A stretch of 19,320 nt of DNA from Competibacteraceae bacterium UBA3908 (GTDB lineage: Bacteria; Pseudomonadota; Gammaproteobacteria; Competibacterales; Competibacteraceae): NCBI GenBank assembly GCA_002391525.1, contig DGFE01000122.1:21841-41160 (forward strand), read 5' to 3'. The position numbers and the translations under genes were made by a program. This document shows, in pieces, positions 6,439-14,228 of the stretch. The notes under the pieces are model-generated. The model searched no databases, was not told the DNA's origin, and saw only the letters and a list, made by a program, of their open reading frames with translations. The stretch's first letter is position 1, and every line of letters begins with the position of its first letter.

Positions 6439-6633
6439 ATGCTCCAAACCGTTGCCACCGTACCGACCCCACGGATGATCGAGTTGCTGGAATTGATCGA
6501 ACTTGCCAGTCAAAGCGACGTCGAGCCTCGTTTGACCGACTACCTCCAGCATTGCCGTCGCACGGGTTACGAGCCTCCTGTTGAGCTACTGGATATGGCT
6601 CGCGACACTATTGAGCGGAAGCGGGTTTGCTGA
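6439..6633 (+). CDS. Small protein of unknown function, 64 residues
   Basis: No family is recognised. The protein has no signal peptide or membrane segment. It is rich in Glu, Leu and Arg, with two likely helices (about residues 11-24 and 48-61) joined by a segment containing RRTGYEPP, and it ends KRVC with a single further Cys at 39. It could be a small helical protein-binding module, but this is only a reading of composition. Evidence that it is a real gene is AAGGA with 7-nt spacing before the ATG and a sigma54-type promoter at the right distance. It stands alone, with 393 nt before it and 350 nt after it. Confidence 0.6.
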   Translation: MLQTVATVPTPRMIELLELIELASQSDVEPRLTDYLQHCRRTGYEPPVELLDMARDTIERKRVC

Positions 6634-6983
6634 CCTCTACGGAAACCTTTTGAATGTGACGGGTACGCAACACCGGCAGATTTCGACTCTGCCGGTCCAC
6701 TCTGGTCGATGATGGGCCAACTTGGCCAATCCACCTGCAATACGCCCCTTCTTTGAGCAGCTCGGCGTCTGGCCGCGGGTGCTCCGGGCTGCTGAAAAGC
6801 GACGGGTCGAGCCGCGAACGGGCGAATCCCACCAGACTGACCCCGCATAGCCGCGAAAACCACGGTATGCTTTCGTGTCGCCGTGCGGTTCGACCCGCTG
6901 CAGATCCTGAACCCCTGAAAACCCATGGCTGGCGCCGGCGGCGCGGATGATTCGCCGATCAGTCGCTTTTCAAGGAGTTTTCC
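6634..6983. other. 350-nt gene-free region before lgt
   Basis: No convincing gene is seen. The region contains a hairpin (6672-6696) that may end the small-gene transcript, and the short palindrome GGCCAA-C-TTGGCC (6715-6727). Open frames on the minus strand here lack a ribosome binding site and any recognisable motif. The last 20 nt hold the lgt ribosome binding site AAGGAG. A lgt promoter could not be assigned. Confidence 0.5.
6672..6696. terminator. Hairpin downstream of the small unknown gene
   Basis: ACCGGCAGA (6672-6680) and TCTGCCGGT (6688-6696) form a perfect 9-bp stem with the 7-nt loop TTTCGAC, 38 nt after the stop codon of the 64-residue gene. There is no T tract, so termination is only a possibility. 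The loop resembles a tRNA T-loop superficially but lacks the conserved C at the third position. Confidence 0.35.
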
Positions 6984-7772
6984 ATGCTCGTACATCCCGA
7001 TTTCGATCCGGTGGCCTTCAGCCTGGGGCCATTGCACGTGCGCTGGTATGGTCTCATGTACCTGCTGGGGTTTCTCGCCGGCTGGGCGCTGGGCCGTTAT
7101 CGCGCCAGGCGGCCCGACTCCGGCTGGACCGCCGCGCAGGTGGATGATCTGGTGTTCTACATCGCCCTGGGCGTCATTCTCGGCGGCCGGATCGGCTACG
7201 TCCTGTTCTACGGCTTTGGCGGATTGTTGCGTGATCCGCTGATGCCGTTCCGCGTCTGGGAAGGGGGCATGTCCTTCCACGGGGGGTTTCTCGGCGTGCT
7301 GCTGGCGATGGCGCTGTTCGCCCGCAAGCATCAGAAGCCGTTCTGGGTGACGGTCGACTTTATCGCCCCGCTGATCGCGCCGGGTATCCTGTTCGGGCGC
7401 CTCGGCAATTTCATCAACGGCGAATTGTGGGGGCGGGTCACCGACCTGCCTTGGGGGATGGTGTTTCGCCAGACCGGCGACAACCTGCCGCGCCATCCCT
7501 CGCAACTGTACGAGGCGGCATTGGAAGGCGTGGCGCTGTTCCTCATCGTCTGGCTGTTCTCGGCCAGGCCGCGTCCGACCATGGCGGTGTCGGGCGTGTT
7601 CGCGCTCGCCTACGGCCTGTTCCGGTTTCTGGTGGAGTTCGTTCGCCAGCCGGATGCGCAACTCGGTTATCTGGCCTTTGGCTGGCTGACCATGGGTCAG
7701 GCGTTGTCGCTGCCGCTGATCGCGGTCGGCGTGCTGCTGCTGGGACTGGCGTATCGGCGGCGGGTGGCATGA
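6984..7772 (+). CDS. lgt: Prolipoprotein diacylglyceryl transferase
   Basis: Lgt moves diacylglycerol from phosphatidylglycerol to the lipobox cysteine of prolipoproteins, the first step of lipoprotein maturation in the inner membrane. The 262 residues contain about seven hydrophobic segments. The Lgt signature GRLGNFINGELWGR lies at 138-151 with R139 and N142. H99 lies in MSFHGG, and Y210/R214/E218 in the last conserved helix correspond to E. coli Y235/R239. AAGGAG lies 7 nt before the ATG. thyA, often next to lgt in gammaproteobacteria, is absent; a convergent unknown gene follows instead. Confidence 0.96.
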   Translation: MLVHPDFDPVAFSLGPLHVRWYGLMYLLGFLAGWALGRYRARRPDSGWTAAQVDDLVFYIALGVILGGRIGYVLFYGFGGLLRDPLMPFRVWEGGMSFHGGFLGVLLAMALFARKHQKPFWVTVDFIAPLIAPGILFGRLGNFINGELWGRVTDLPWGMVFRQTGDNLPRHPSQLYEAALEGVALFLIVWLFSARPRPTMAVSGVFALAYGLFRFLVEFVRQPDAQLGYLAFGWLTMGQALSLPLIAVGVLLLGLAYRRRVA

Positions 7773-7785
7773 CGCTCCGCCGCCG
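7755..7785. terminator. GC hairpin at the lgt 3' end
   Basis: CGGCGGCGG (7755-7763) and CCGCCGCCG (7777-7785) form a perfect 9-bp stem with a 13-nt loop containing the lgt stop codon. It sits between lgt and the convergent unknown gene, which ends at 7793, so it could separate the two transcripts. It lacks a T tract, and GC-triplet repeats occur by chance in such GC-rich DNA. Confidence 0.3.
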
Positions 7786-7792
7786 GCAAGAG

Positions 7793-8539
7793 TCACTGGG
7801 GATAACGGTAGGTGATCGTCACGTTCTGTACGCCGCGCTCGGCGCTGAGCAGGTTGGAAGCGCCGCGATAGGACAGCAGCCGGCGGGTGTCGCGGTCGTA
7901 GCGAACCTCCAGCTTCGGCGCGAACAGCCGCAGGAACCAGCTGTCCGCCTCGATGCCGAAGGCCACCGTGCCGGCTTCGCGCGGCGCATCCAGTCGGCGA
8001 ATGCGGAAGACGAAGTCGCGGCCTTCGAGCGGCGCCAGGAAGCGCACCTGCTTGATGGCGTCGCCCTCGGCCAGTTCGTCCAGATGATCGCGCAGGTAAA
8101 CATGCAGGCCCTGGCCGGTCACCATGCCGTCCGCCAGCCGCACCATGCCCTGTTGGACGGGCGCGTCCCGGTCGGCGCGACCGTAAATCTTGACCCAGCT
8201 TCCGTCCACGAAGGTCCCGTCCTGCCGTCCGAACCGGCGATCCTCGAAGGCATAGTTCGGTACATACGGGTTGGTGGCGAAGTTGGAGGTCAGCACGGCG
8301 ATTTCCCTGCCCTCGGCGTCGCGGTAGCGGGTTTCGTTGCGTTGGGGTCGACCGTCCTCGTAAATCATGCGGTGCTCCTCGATGTAGGCGATCTCGCCGC
8401 TCTCGTCGCGGGCGACGCCCTGAAACACCTCCTCCTGCCGGGTGCTGGCCATGGACCAGGCGGGCAGGGCGGCGTCGGCGAGCAGCAGTACACCGAAAGT
8501 GGCGGCGTTCAGGTATAGGGTTCTCTTGAGAAACGCCAT
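7793..8539 (-). CDS. Exported protein of unknown function next to photolyase
   Basis: No named family is recognised. The 248 residues begin with a likely Sec signal (KR near the N-terminus, a hydrophobic stretch at about 9-25, a possible cut near A31). There is no lipobox cysteine, and in fact no Cys anywhere. The mature part is a mix of charged, probably beta-strand segments rich in R, E, D and aromatic residues, ending NVTITYRYPQ. A soluble periplasmic protein fits. GGAGGG lies 7 nt before the ATG. It follows phr by 108 nt on the same strand and may share its transcript. What it does there is unknown. Confidence 0.75.
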   Translation of the reverse strand: MAFLKRTLYLNAATFGVLLLADAALPAWSMASTRQEEVFQGVARDESGEIAYIEEHRMIYEDGRPQRNETRYRDAEGREIAVLTSNFATNPYVPNYAFEDRRFGRQDGTFVDGSWVKIYGRADRDAPVQQGMVRLADGMVTGQGLHVYLRDHLDELAEGDAIKQVRFLAPLEGRDFVFRIRRLDAPREAGTVAFGIEADSWFLRLFAPKLEVRYDRDTRRLLSYRGASNLLSAERGVQNVTITYRYPQ

Positions 8540-8647
8540 GGGTTACGCCCTCCGCTGTCTTGGGGTGGAAGTCACTGGCACAAGAGACTCGAATTTGCCG
8601 GTCGGGTTCAGGGCGGGCGGATTTTTCCGGGGTGGAACGGGGGGCGG

Positions 8648-10087
8648 TCAGCCGGCCCTGATCCGCTCGTAACCGGCCAGCGCTTCGGCGCGGCTGGCGG
8701 CGAAATCCACGACCGGGCACGGGTAATGCCAACCGGGTATAAAACCCATTGTCCGCCGTTCATCCGGCGATAAGGTCCAGGGTTGGTGGATGGCCGAGGC
8801 CGGCAGTTTGGCCAGTTCGGGCAGCCAGCGGCGGACGTAGCCGCCGTCCGGGTCGAACTGTTCGCCTTGGCGCATGGGATTGAAGATGCGAAAGTAGGGC
8901 GCGGCGTCGGTGCCGCAGCCGGCGGTCCATTGCCAGCCCAGGGTGTTGCTGGCCAAATCGGCGTCCACCAGCGTATCCCAGAACCAGCGGGCGCCTTCCT
9001 GCCACGGAATGCGGCAATTCTTGACCAGGAACGAAGCCACCAGCATCCGCACCCGATTGTGCATCCAGCCGGTGCGCCACAACTGCCGCATTCCGGCGTC
9101 CACCAGCGGATAACCGGTACGGCCTCGTTGCCAGGCGCGCAGCAGGTCGGCGTACTCGCTCCGCCAGGGATAGGCGGCGAAACGTTCCTGCAAGGGGTGT
9201 TCGGGCGTATGCGGCCAGTGATAGAGGACGTAATGGGCGAACTCCCGCCAGCCGATTTCCCGCAGATAGGTTTCCGCGCTCCTGTCGGCCAGCGGATCGC
9301 CGTCCATGGCATGGGCCACGGCGTTCCAGACCTGGCCGGGGCCGAGTTCGCCAAAGTGCAGGTGCGGCGACAGCCGCGATACGCCGTCCTGCCCCGGCCG
9401 GTCACGAGTCTGGGCATAGTCGGTCAGCGCCGTGGCGCAGAACTGCTCCAGCCGCGCCTGCGCGCCCGCCTCGCCGGGTTGCCAGGCGGCGGCCAGGCCG
9501 TCGTCCCACGGGATGCGCGGCAACAGGCGCAGGTCGGCGAGCGACAGCGAGTCCGGCCACCGTTCGGGACCGTTCAGCATCGGGACCGGTAGCGGCGGCG
9601 CTGGAGCGAGTTTTTGAAGACAGGCTTTCCAGAAGGGGGTGAAGACCTGGTAAGGGGTTTCGTCGGCTTTCAGCAAGGTCCAAGGTTCAAGCAGCAGCGC
9701 GGCCTGGCTGCTTGCGGCGGTGACGCCGTCGGCGCGCAACGCCGCTTTGACCGCGCGGTCGCGGGCGATGGTCGCCGGTTCGTACAGCCGGTTCCAATAT
9801 ACCGCCGTCGCGCCGGTTTCCTGGAGCAGGTCTCGCAGCGTCGCCAGACTGTCGTCGCCTTGGCGGACGATGAGCCGCGAACCGCGCCGGCGCAGCGCCG
9901 CGTCCAGCTCCGCCAGACTGTGGTGCAGCCACCAGCGCGAGGCGGCGCCAGGTTCCCAGGGAGCTTCCTCGCGCGGGGTATGGAGATAAACGGGAACGAC
10001 CCGCTCGTGAGCGGCCGCGGCGCGGCGCAGGGCGGGATTGTCGGCGAGCCGCAAGTCGCGGCGGAACCAGATCAGGGCGGTCGACAT
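8648..10087 (-). CDS. phr: Deoxyribodipyrimidine photolyase (class I CPD type)
   Basis: This FAD enzyme uses blue light to split cyclobutane pyrimidine dimers in DNA. The 479 residues have the antenna-binding Rossmann domain first (LIWFRRDLRLADNPAL at 5-20). The helical FAD domain follows, with SRLSPHLHFGELGP at 237-250, YLREIGWREFAHYVL, RTGYPLVDAGMRQLWRTGWMHNRVRM, and DAAPYFRIFNPMRQGEQFDPDG. Tryptophans at 337, 364-370 and 385/387 could supply the electron-transfer chain to FAD. Length and motifs match E. coli PhrB. Cryptochrome-like members cannot be fully excluded by eye. It is divergent from the c-di-GMP gene, with 147 nt between their starts. Confidence 0.93.
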   Translation of the reverse strand: MSTALIWFRRDLRLADNPALRRAAAAHERVVPVYLHTPREEAPWEPGAASRWWLHHSLAELDAALRRRGSRLIVRQGDDSLATLRDLLQETGATAVYWNRLYEPATIARDRAVKAALRADGVTAASSQAALLLEPWTLLKADETPYQVFTPFWKACLQKLAPAPPLPVPMLNGPERWPDSLSLADLRLLPRIPWDDGLAAAWQPGEAGAQARLEQFCATALTDYAQTRDRPGQDGVSRLSPHLHFGELGPGQVWNAVAHAMDGDPLADRSAETYLREIGWREFAHYVLYHWPHTPEHPLQERFAAYPWRSEYADLLRAWQRGRTGYPLVDAGMRQLWRTGWMHNRVRMLVASFLVKNCRIPWQEGARWFWDTLVDADLASNTLGWQWTAGCGTDAAPYFRIFNPMRQGEQFDPDGGYVRRWLPELAKLPASAIHQPWTLSPDERRTMGFIPGWHYPCPVVDFAASRAEALAGYERIRAG

Positions 10088-10234
10088 GGCGGTTGTCCGC
10101 TAAGAAAGTCAAGCGTGGAAAAGGAGCGTCACCAATGGCCAGACCGGTAAGAGTCGGCGGCCCGTCCCGGTAGAAAGCATGTTTTTTGCTTATGCTCATC
10201 AGTAAAATCAGCCCAGTATTTCAGTATTAAAGTC

Positions 10235-13200
10235 ATGCCGGTTACCCTGATGCAAACTTTTGGATTCGACCGTCTGGTTCGGGAGCATGGCAGCGTGCTG
10301 CTGACCCTCCTGGGAGGGACGCTCCTGACCGGCGCGCTGTTCTGGGCGATGTGCTGGGGCGCGCGCGGGCCCGTTCAGGATTCCCGGCCGTACTGGTTGA
10401 TCCTGCCCGTGGGGTTCCTGTTGACCGGGTTGCTGGCCTGGCGGCTGCGCGGCATGCTGGCGCGACAGGCGCGCGCCGAGGCGCGGGCGCGCGCGAGCGA
10501 GTTGAAATTTCACCGCCTGCTGGAAGAGATACCGAACATCGCGGTGCAGGGCTACAACCAGAACCGCCAGGTGATTTTCTGGAACGCCGCCAGCGAGCGG
10601 TTGTACGGTTACAGTCGGGAAGAGGCACTGGGCCGGCTGTTGGAAGATTTGATCGTTCCGCCACCGATGCGCCAGCAGGTGGTTCGCGATGTCGGCCAGT
10701 GGCTCAGGGACGGTTGGCCAACCCCCGGCAGCGAACTCGAATTGCTGCGCAAGGACGGTTCGCCGGTGCCGGTGTATTCCAGTCACGTGATGCTGGCCAC
10801 CGGTCAGGGCGGACAGGAGATGTACTGTCTGGACATCGACTTGTCCGAGCGCAGACGGGCCGAGGCGGCGCTGGCCCAGCGCGATACCCTGCTGGAGGTG
10901 GCGGTGCTGACCGCGACCCGACTGCTCAGGGAAACCGATCCCAAAATGGCGATTGCCACCTGTTTCGAGCAGTTGGGACGAGCCAGCGCGGTGGATCGGG
11001 TTTACCTGTTCGAAAATCATTCGTGCCCCCGGACGGGAGCCTTGCTGATGAGCCAGCGCCATGAATGGTGCGCCGATAGCGCGTCCGTGCAAATGGACAA
11101 TCCCGAACTCCAGAACCTGCCCTACGTCTCGGGCGGTTTCGAGCGCTGGCAACGGGTACTGGGCGCGAACGAGCCCATCGTCGGGCGGGTGCGCGACTTT
11201 CCGGAGTCCGAACGGGCGGTGCTGGAGCCGCAGGGCATCATCGCGATCCTGGTGGTGCCGATCAGCGTGCATGGCGAGTTCTGGGGATTCATCGGTTTCG
11301 ACGATTGCCACCAGGAGCGCGACTGGGCGCCGGCTGAACGAAACATCCTGCAGCACATCGCCAGCAACATCGGGGAAGCTATCGCCCGGCAGCGCGCGGA
11401 AGAGGCGTTGCAGGAAAGCGAGGAGCGGTTTCGCCGCCTCGCCGACAGCATGCGCGACCTGGTATGCCAGACCGACATGACCGGCGCGATCCTGTACCTC
11501 AGCCCTTCCTACAGCACGATATTGGGCTACGAGACGCAAGCCCTGCTGGGCCGCTCGATCTTCGACGGCATCCATCCCGACGACCGCGCGATGGCCATCG
11601 CGGTTTACCAGGCGGCGCTGAGCCGGGGCGAGGCCGGACAGGTGGAGTTCCGTTATCGGCGCGCCACTGGCGACTATCTCTGGCTGGAAGCCGTCGGCAA
11701 TCCGCTGTTCGACGCCGCCGGCAAGGTCAGCGGCGCGGTGATCAGCAGCCGCGATATCACCGAGCGCAAGCGCGCGGAGTCGGAGCTGCGGCTCGCCGCC
11801 CGGGTGTTCGAGAACAGCCGGGAAGCCATCATGATCGCCGACGCCGCGACGCGCATTCTCTCGGTCAACCGGGCATTCAGCGACATTACCGGTTACAGCG
11901 CCGACGAAGTGATCGGCCAGACGCCGCGCCTGCTGGCTTCGGGCCGGCACGACCGGGATTTTTTCCAGGCGATGTGGCACGCGCTGGTCACCGACGGCCA
12001 CTGGCAAGGGGAAATCTGGAATCGACGCAAACAGGGGGAGATTTATCCCGAATGGCTCGGCATCACCGCGGTATACGATTCCCAGGGACAGTTGACGCAC
12101 TACGTCGGCATCTTCAGCGATCTCAGCGAACGCAACGCTACCGCCGATCAGATCGAGTTTCTGGCCCATCACGATCCTCTGACCGCGTTGCCCAACCGGT
12201 TCCTGTTGCACGACCGGCTGGAGCAAGCCCTGGCGCAGGCCGAGCGGCAGCGCTCCACCGTGGCCTTGCTGGTGCTCGATCTCGACCGTTTCAAACTGGT
12301 CAACGACTCGCTGGGGCACGAGCTGGGCGATCAGTTGCTGCAGCGGGTCGCGGTGCGGCTGCATCAGCGCGTGCGCGATACGGATACCGTCAGCCGGCAG
12401 GGCAGTGACGAGTTCCTGATCCTGCTGCCGGGAACCGACTTGGACGGCGCCGACCGAGTGGCGTCCAATTTATTGAAATATCTTGAAAACCAGCCTTTTC
12501 AAATCGCCGATCACACGCTGAGCGTGACCGCCAGCATCGGCATCAGCCTGTATCCGGTCCACGGCCCGAACGGCGATACCCTGCTGAAACACGCCGGCAC
12601 CGCACTGAATTACGCCAAGAACAGTGGCGGCAATACGCACCGCTTCTTCGCCGCCGCGATGAACGTCAACACCCTGGAGCGCCTGCGCATGGAGACCAGC
12701 CTGCGGCTGGCGTTGGAACGGGGCGAGTTTCTGCTGCATTATCAGCCGCAGGTCGCCCTGGCCAGCGGTTTGATCGTCGGCGCCGAGGCCTTGCTGCGTT
12801 GGCGGCATCCCGAATGGGGGCTGGTGCCGCCGGGACAGTTTATTCCCGTCGCCGAGGATAGTGGCCTGATCGTCCCGATTGGCGCCTGGGTCTTGCGGGA
12901 AGCCTGTCGTCAGACGCGCGCCTGGCAGCGGGCGGGGCTGGCGCGGATCACCGTCGCGGTCAATCTCTCCGCCCTGCAGCTCAAGCGCTCCGATCTGCTG
13001 GCCACGGTCACCCAGGCGCTGACGGAGAGCGGTCTGGCGCCGGACTGCCTGGAATTGGAACTAACCGAATCCATCCTGATCCAGGACGTGGACAGCGCGC
13101 TGAAAGTGGTGCGCGAGCTGCGAACGATGGGTCTGAAACTGTCCATCGACGATTTCGGCACCGGCTATTCCAGCCTGAGTTACCTGCAAAAGCTGGCGGT

Positions 13201-13477
13201 GCACAAACTCAAGATCGATCAGTCCTTCGTGCGCGGGCTGGTCGACGACGACGGCGACAGCGCGGCCATCGTCCGCGCCGTCATTCAGCTGGCGCACAAC
13301 CTGAAACTGCGCACCGTGGCCGAAGGCGTGGAAACCGATCTCCAGTTGGGTTTTCTGCGTAACCACGGCTGCGATGAAGTGCAGGGCTATTACCTGGGCC
13401 ATCCGCTGCCCGCCGAAGCGTTCGCCCGATTGCTGGGCCAGCCCGGGCCGTGCGCGCCAGGCGCGGCCACGACTTGA
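10235..13477 (+). CDS. Membrane-bound PAS-GAF-PAS-PAS-GGDEF-EAL c-di-GMP protein
   Basis: This 1080-residue sensor is probably a c-di-GMP phosphodiesterase. Two membrane segments (about 20-40 and 52-70) precede PAS1 (about 90-208), a GAF domain (about 220-388), PAS2 (about 395-515) and PAS3 (about 520-635). GGDEF follows at about 640-805 and EAL at about 815-1070. The cyclase motif reads GSDEF at 723-727, with Ser for the second Gly. The inhibitory-site RxxD (R714, D717) is present five residues earlier, and D682 of LDLDRFK is kept. The EAL domain looks intact: EALLRW at 851, N910, E942/E945, DDFGTGYSSL at 972, K993, E1030 and Q1050. The signal sensed is unknown. The ribosome binding site is weak. 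Confidence 0.93.
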   Translation: MPVTLMQTFGFDRLVREHGSVLLTLLGGTLLTGALFWAMCWGARGPVQDSRPYWLILPVGFLLTGLLAWRLRGMLARQARAEARARASELKFHRLLEEIPNIAVQGYNQNRQVIFWNAASERLYGYSREEALGRLLEDLIVPPPMRQQVVRDVGQWLRDGWPTPGSELELLRKDGSPVPVYSSHVMLATGQGGQEMYCLDIDLSERRRAEAALAQRDTLLEVAVLTATRLLRETDPKMAIATCFEQLGRASAVDRVYLFENHSCPRTGALLMSQRHEWCADSASVQMDNPELQNLPYVSGGFERWQRVLGANEPIVGRVRDFPESERAVLEPQGIIAILVVPISVHGEFWGFIGFDDCHQERDWAPAERNILQHIASNIGEAIARQRAEEALQESEERFRRLADSMRDLVCQTDMTGAILYLSPSYSTILGYETQALLGRSIFDGIHPDDRAMAIAVYQAALSRGEAGQVEFRYRRATGDYLWLEAVGNPLFDAAGKVSGAVISSRDITERKRAESELRLAARVFENSREAIMIADAATRILSVNRAFSDITGYSADEVIGQTPRLLASGRHDRDFFQAMWHALVTDGHWQGEIWNRRKQGEIYPEWLGITAVYDSQGQLTHYVGIFSDLSERNATADQIEFLAHHDPLTALPNRFLLHDRLEQALAQAERQRSTVALLVLDLDRFKLVNDSLGHELGDQLLQRVAVRLHQRVRDTDTVSRQGSDEFLILLPGTDLDGADRVASNLLKYLENQPFQIADHTLSVTASIGISLYPVHGPNGDTLLKHAGTALNYAKNSGGNTHRFFAAAMNVNTLERLRMETSLRLALERGEFLLHYQPQVALASGLIVGAEALLRWRHPEWGLVPPGQFIPVAEDSGLIVPIGAWVLREACRQTRAWQRAGLARITVAVNLSALQLKRSDLLATVTQALTESGLAPDCLELELTESILIQDVDSALKVVRELRTMGLKLSIDDFGTGYSSLSYLQKLAVHKLKIDQSFVRGLVDDDGDSAAIVRAVIQLAHNLKLRTVAEGVETDLQLGFLRNHGCDEVQGYYLGHPLPAEAFARLLGQPGPCAPGAATT

Positions 13478-13616
13478 CGGACAGAGCGACCGTGATTTCA
13501 CGCATTTTCGTTCGCGTCCCCGGCCCGACGCCCGAAACGTGGTAAAAATGTAGCCCTCTAATGTTTTCGCTGCTCGAAGGACGTCTCCGCCCAACCGTGG
13601 ACCGCGCTTGACCGAC

Positions 13617-14138
13617 ATGAAACAGTTTTTGCGACGCTATCTGCCCGACCCGCAACACCTGCGCGCGCACAAGAACCTGCGCTTTCTCGGGGAACTGCTG
13701 CACGATCCCCGGCTGTGGCATTTCAACCGCCGCTCCACGGTGCGGGGGCTGGCCGCCGGCGCGTTTTACGCCTTCGTGCCCTTTCCGTGGCAAATGCTGC
13801 TCGCCGCCGTCACCGCCGCCTGGCTGCGGTTCAATCTGCCGGTGGCGGTGGCCATGGTCTGGATCACCAATCCGCTGACCATCCCACCCATCGCCTTCGT
13901 CAACTATCGGTTCGGCGCGTGGCTGCTGGGGAGGCCGCCGCTCGACTGGACGTTCGAGCCTTCGCTGGACTGGCTGCTGCGACAGGCCGGCGAGCTTGGA
14001 TTGCCGCTGCTGGTCGGTTCGCTGGCGATGGCCGTGGTGGCCGGGGTGACGACCTTCTGCGTCGCGCACCTGCTGTGGCGCTGGCATATCGTCATCCGCT
14101 TCCGCCGCCGCCGTCGAAACGTCGCGTGTTCGGCCTGA
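13617..14138 (+). CDS. DUF2062 inner-membrane protein
   Basis: This is a DUF2062 family protein (COG3216) of unknown biochemical role. From the ATG at 13617 it has 173 residues, MKQFLRRYLPDPQ, like homologues; a TTG at 13608 is a possible alternative start. The N-terminal part has the family pattern LLHDPRLWHFNRRS. It continues with the membrane core AFVPFPWQMLLAA, then WITNPLTIPPIAF, the signature of the domain. A further hydrophobic segment lies near 135-160 and the C-terminus is strongly basic. No strong ribosome binding site is seen. It is 139 nt after the c-di-GMP gene and 90 nt before deaD, separated from deaD by a terminator-like hairpin. Confidence 0.88.
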   Translation: MKQFLRRYLPDPQHLRAHKNLRFLGELLHDPRLWHFNRRSTVRGLAAGAFYAFVPFPWQMLLAAVTAAWLRFNLPVAVAMVWITNPLTIPPIAFVNYRFGAWLLGRPPLDWTFEPSLDWLLRQAGELGLPLLVGSLAMAVVAGVTTFCVAHLLWRWHIVIRFRRRRRNVACSA

Positions 14139-14165
14139 AGTCCCAGGCCGAAGGGAGTGCTTTCC

Positions 14166-14208
14166 AGCGGTTGTTTCCCGCGAGCCCCGGTTTTCACAAC
14201 CGCTTTTT
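14166..14208 (+). terminator. Terminator-like hairpin between DUF2062 gene and deaD
   Basis: AGCGGTTGT (14166-14174) and ACAACCGCT (14196-14204) form a perfect 9-bp stem with a 21-nt loop, and the right arm runs into five T residues (14204-14208). The order stem then T tract is that of an intrinsic terminator on the plus strand. It lies 27 nt after the DUF2062 stop and ends about 20 nt before the deaD ATG. It can therefore be either a terminator for the upstream gene or a leader attenuator for deaD. The loop is longer than usual. Confidence 0.5.
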
Positions 14209-14228
14209 CAACTCAGGTATCGTCGTGC

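Noticed and set aside
6672..6696. tRNA T-arm-like hairpin, possible tRNA remnant or attachment site
   Set aside because: The loop TTTCGAC lacks the conserved C at the third position. No acceptor, anticodon or D-arm sequence is nearby, and no integrase or duplicated copy exists in the window.
6608..6832. 74-codon minus-strand frame in the gap before lgt
   Set aside because: It has no ribosome binding site, overlaps the 3' end of the small unknown gene, contains the inverted repeat, and matches no family.
6567..8732. 721-codon open frame on the minus strand across lgt and its neighbours
   Set aside because: It runs antisense to lgt and out of frame with the unknown exported protein. Its product is Arg/Pro/Gln-rich with no motif, which is typical of an antisense frame in GC-rich DNA.
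10213..10227. CAGTATT direct repeat before the c-di-GMP gene
   Set aside because: Two 7-nt copies one base apart in AT-richer leader DNA are too short to call a site.
10208..12364. 718-codon open frame antisense to the c-di-GMP gene
   Set aside because: The plus-strand frame has clear PAS, GAF, GGDEF and EAL motifs. The antisense product is low-complexity with no recognisable domain.
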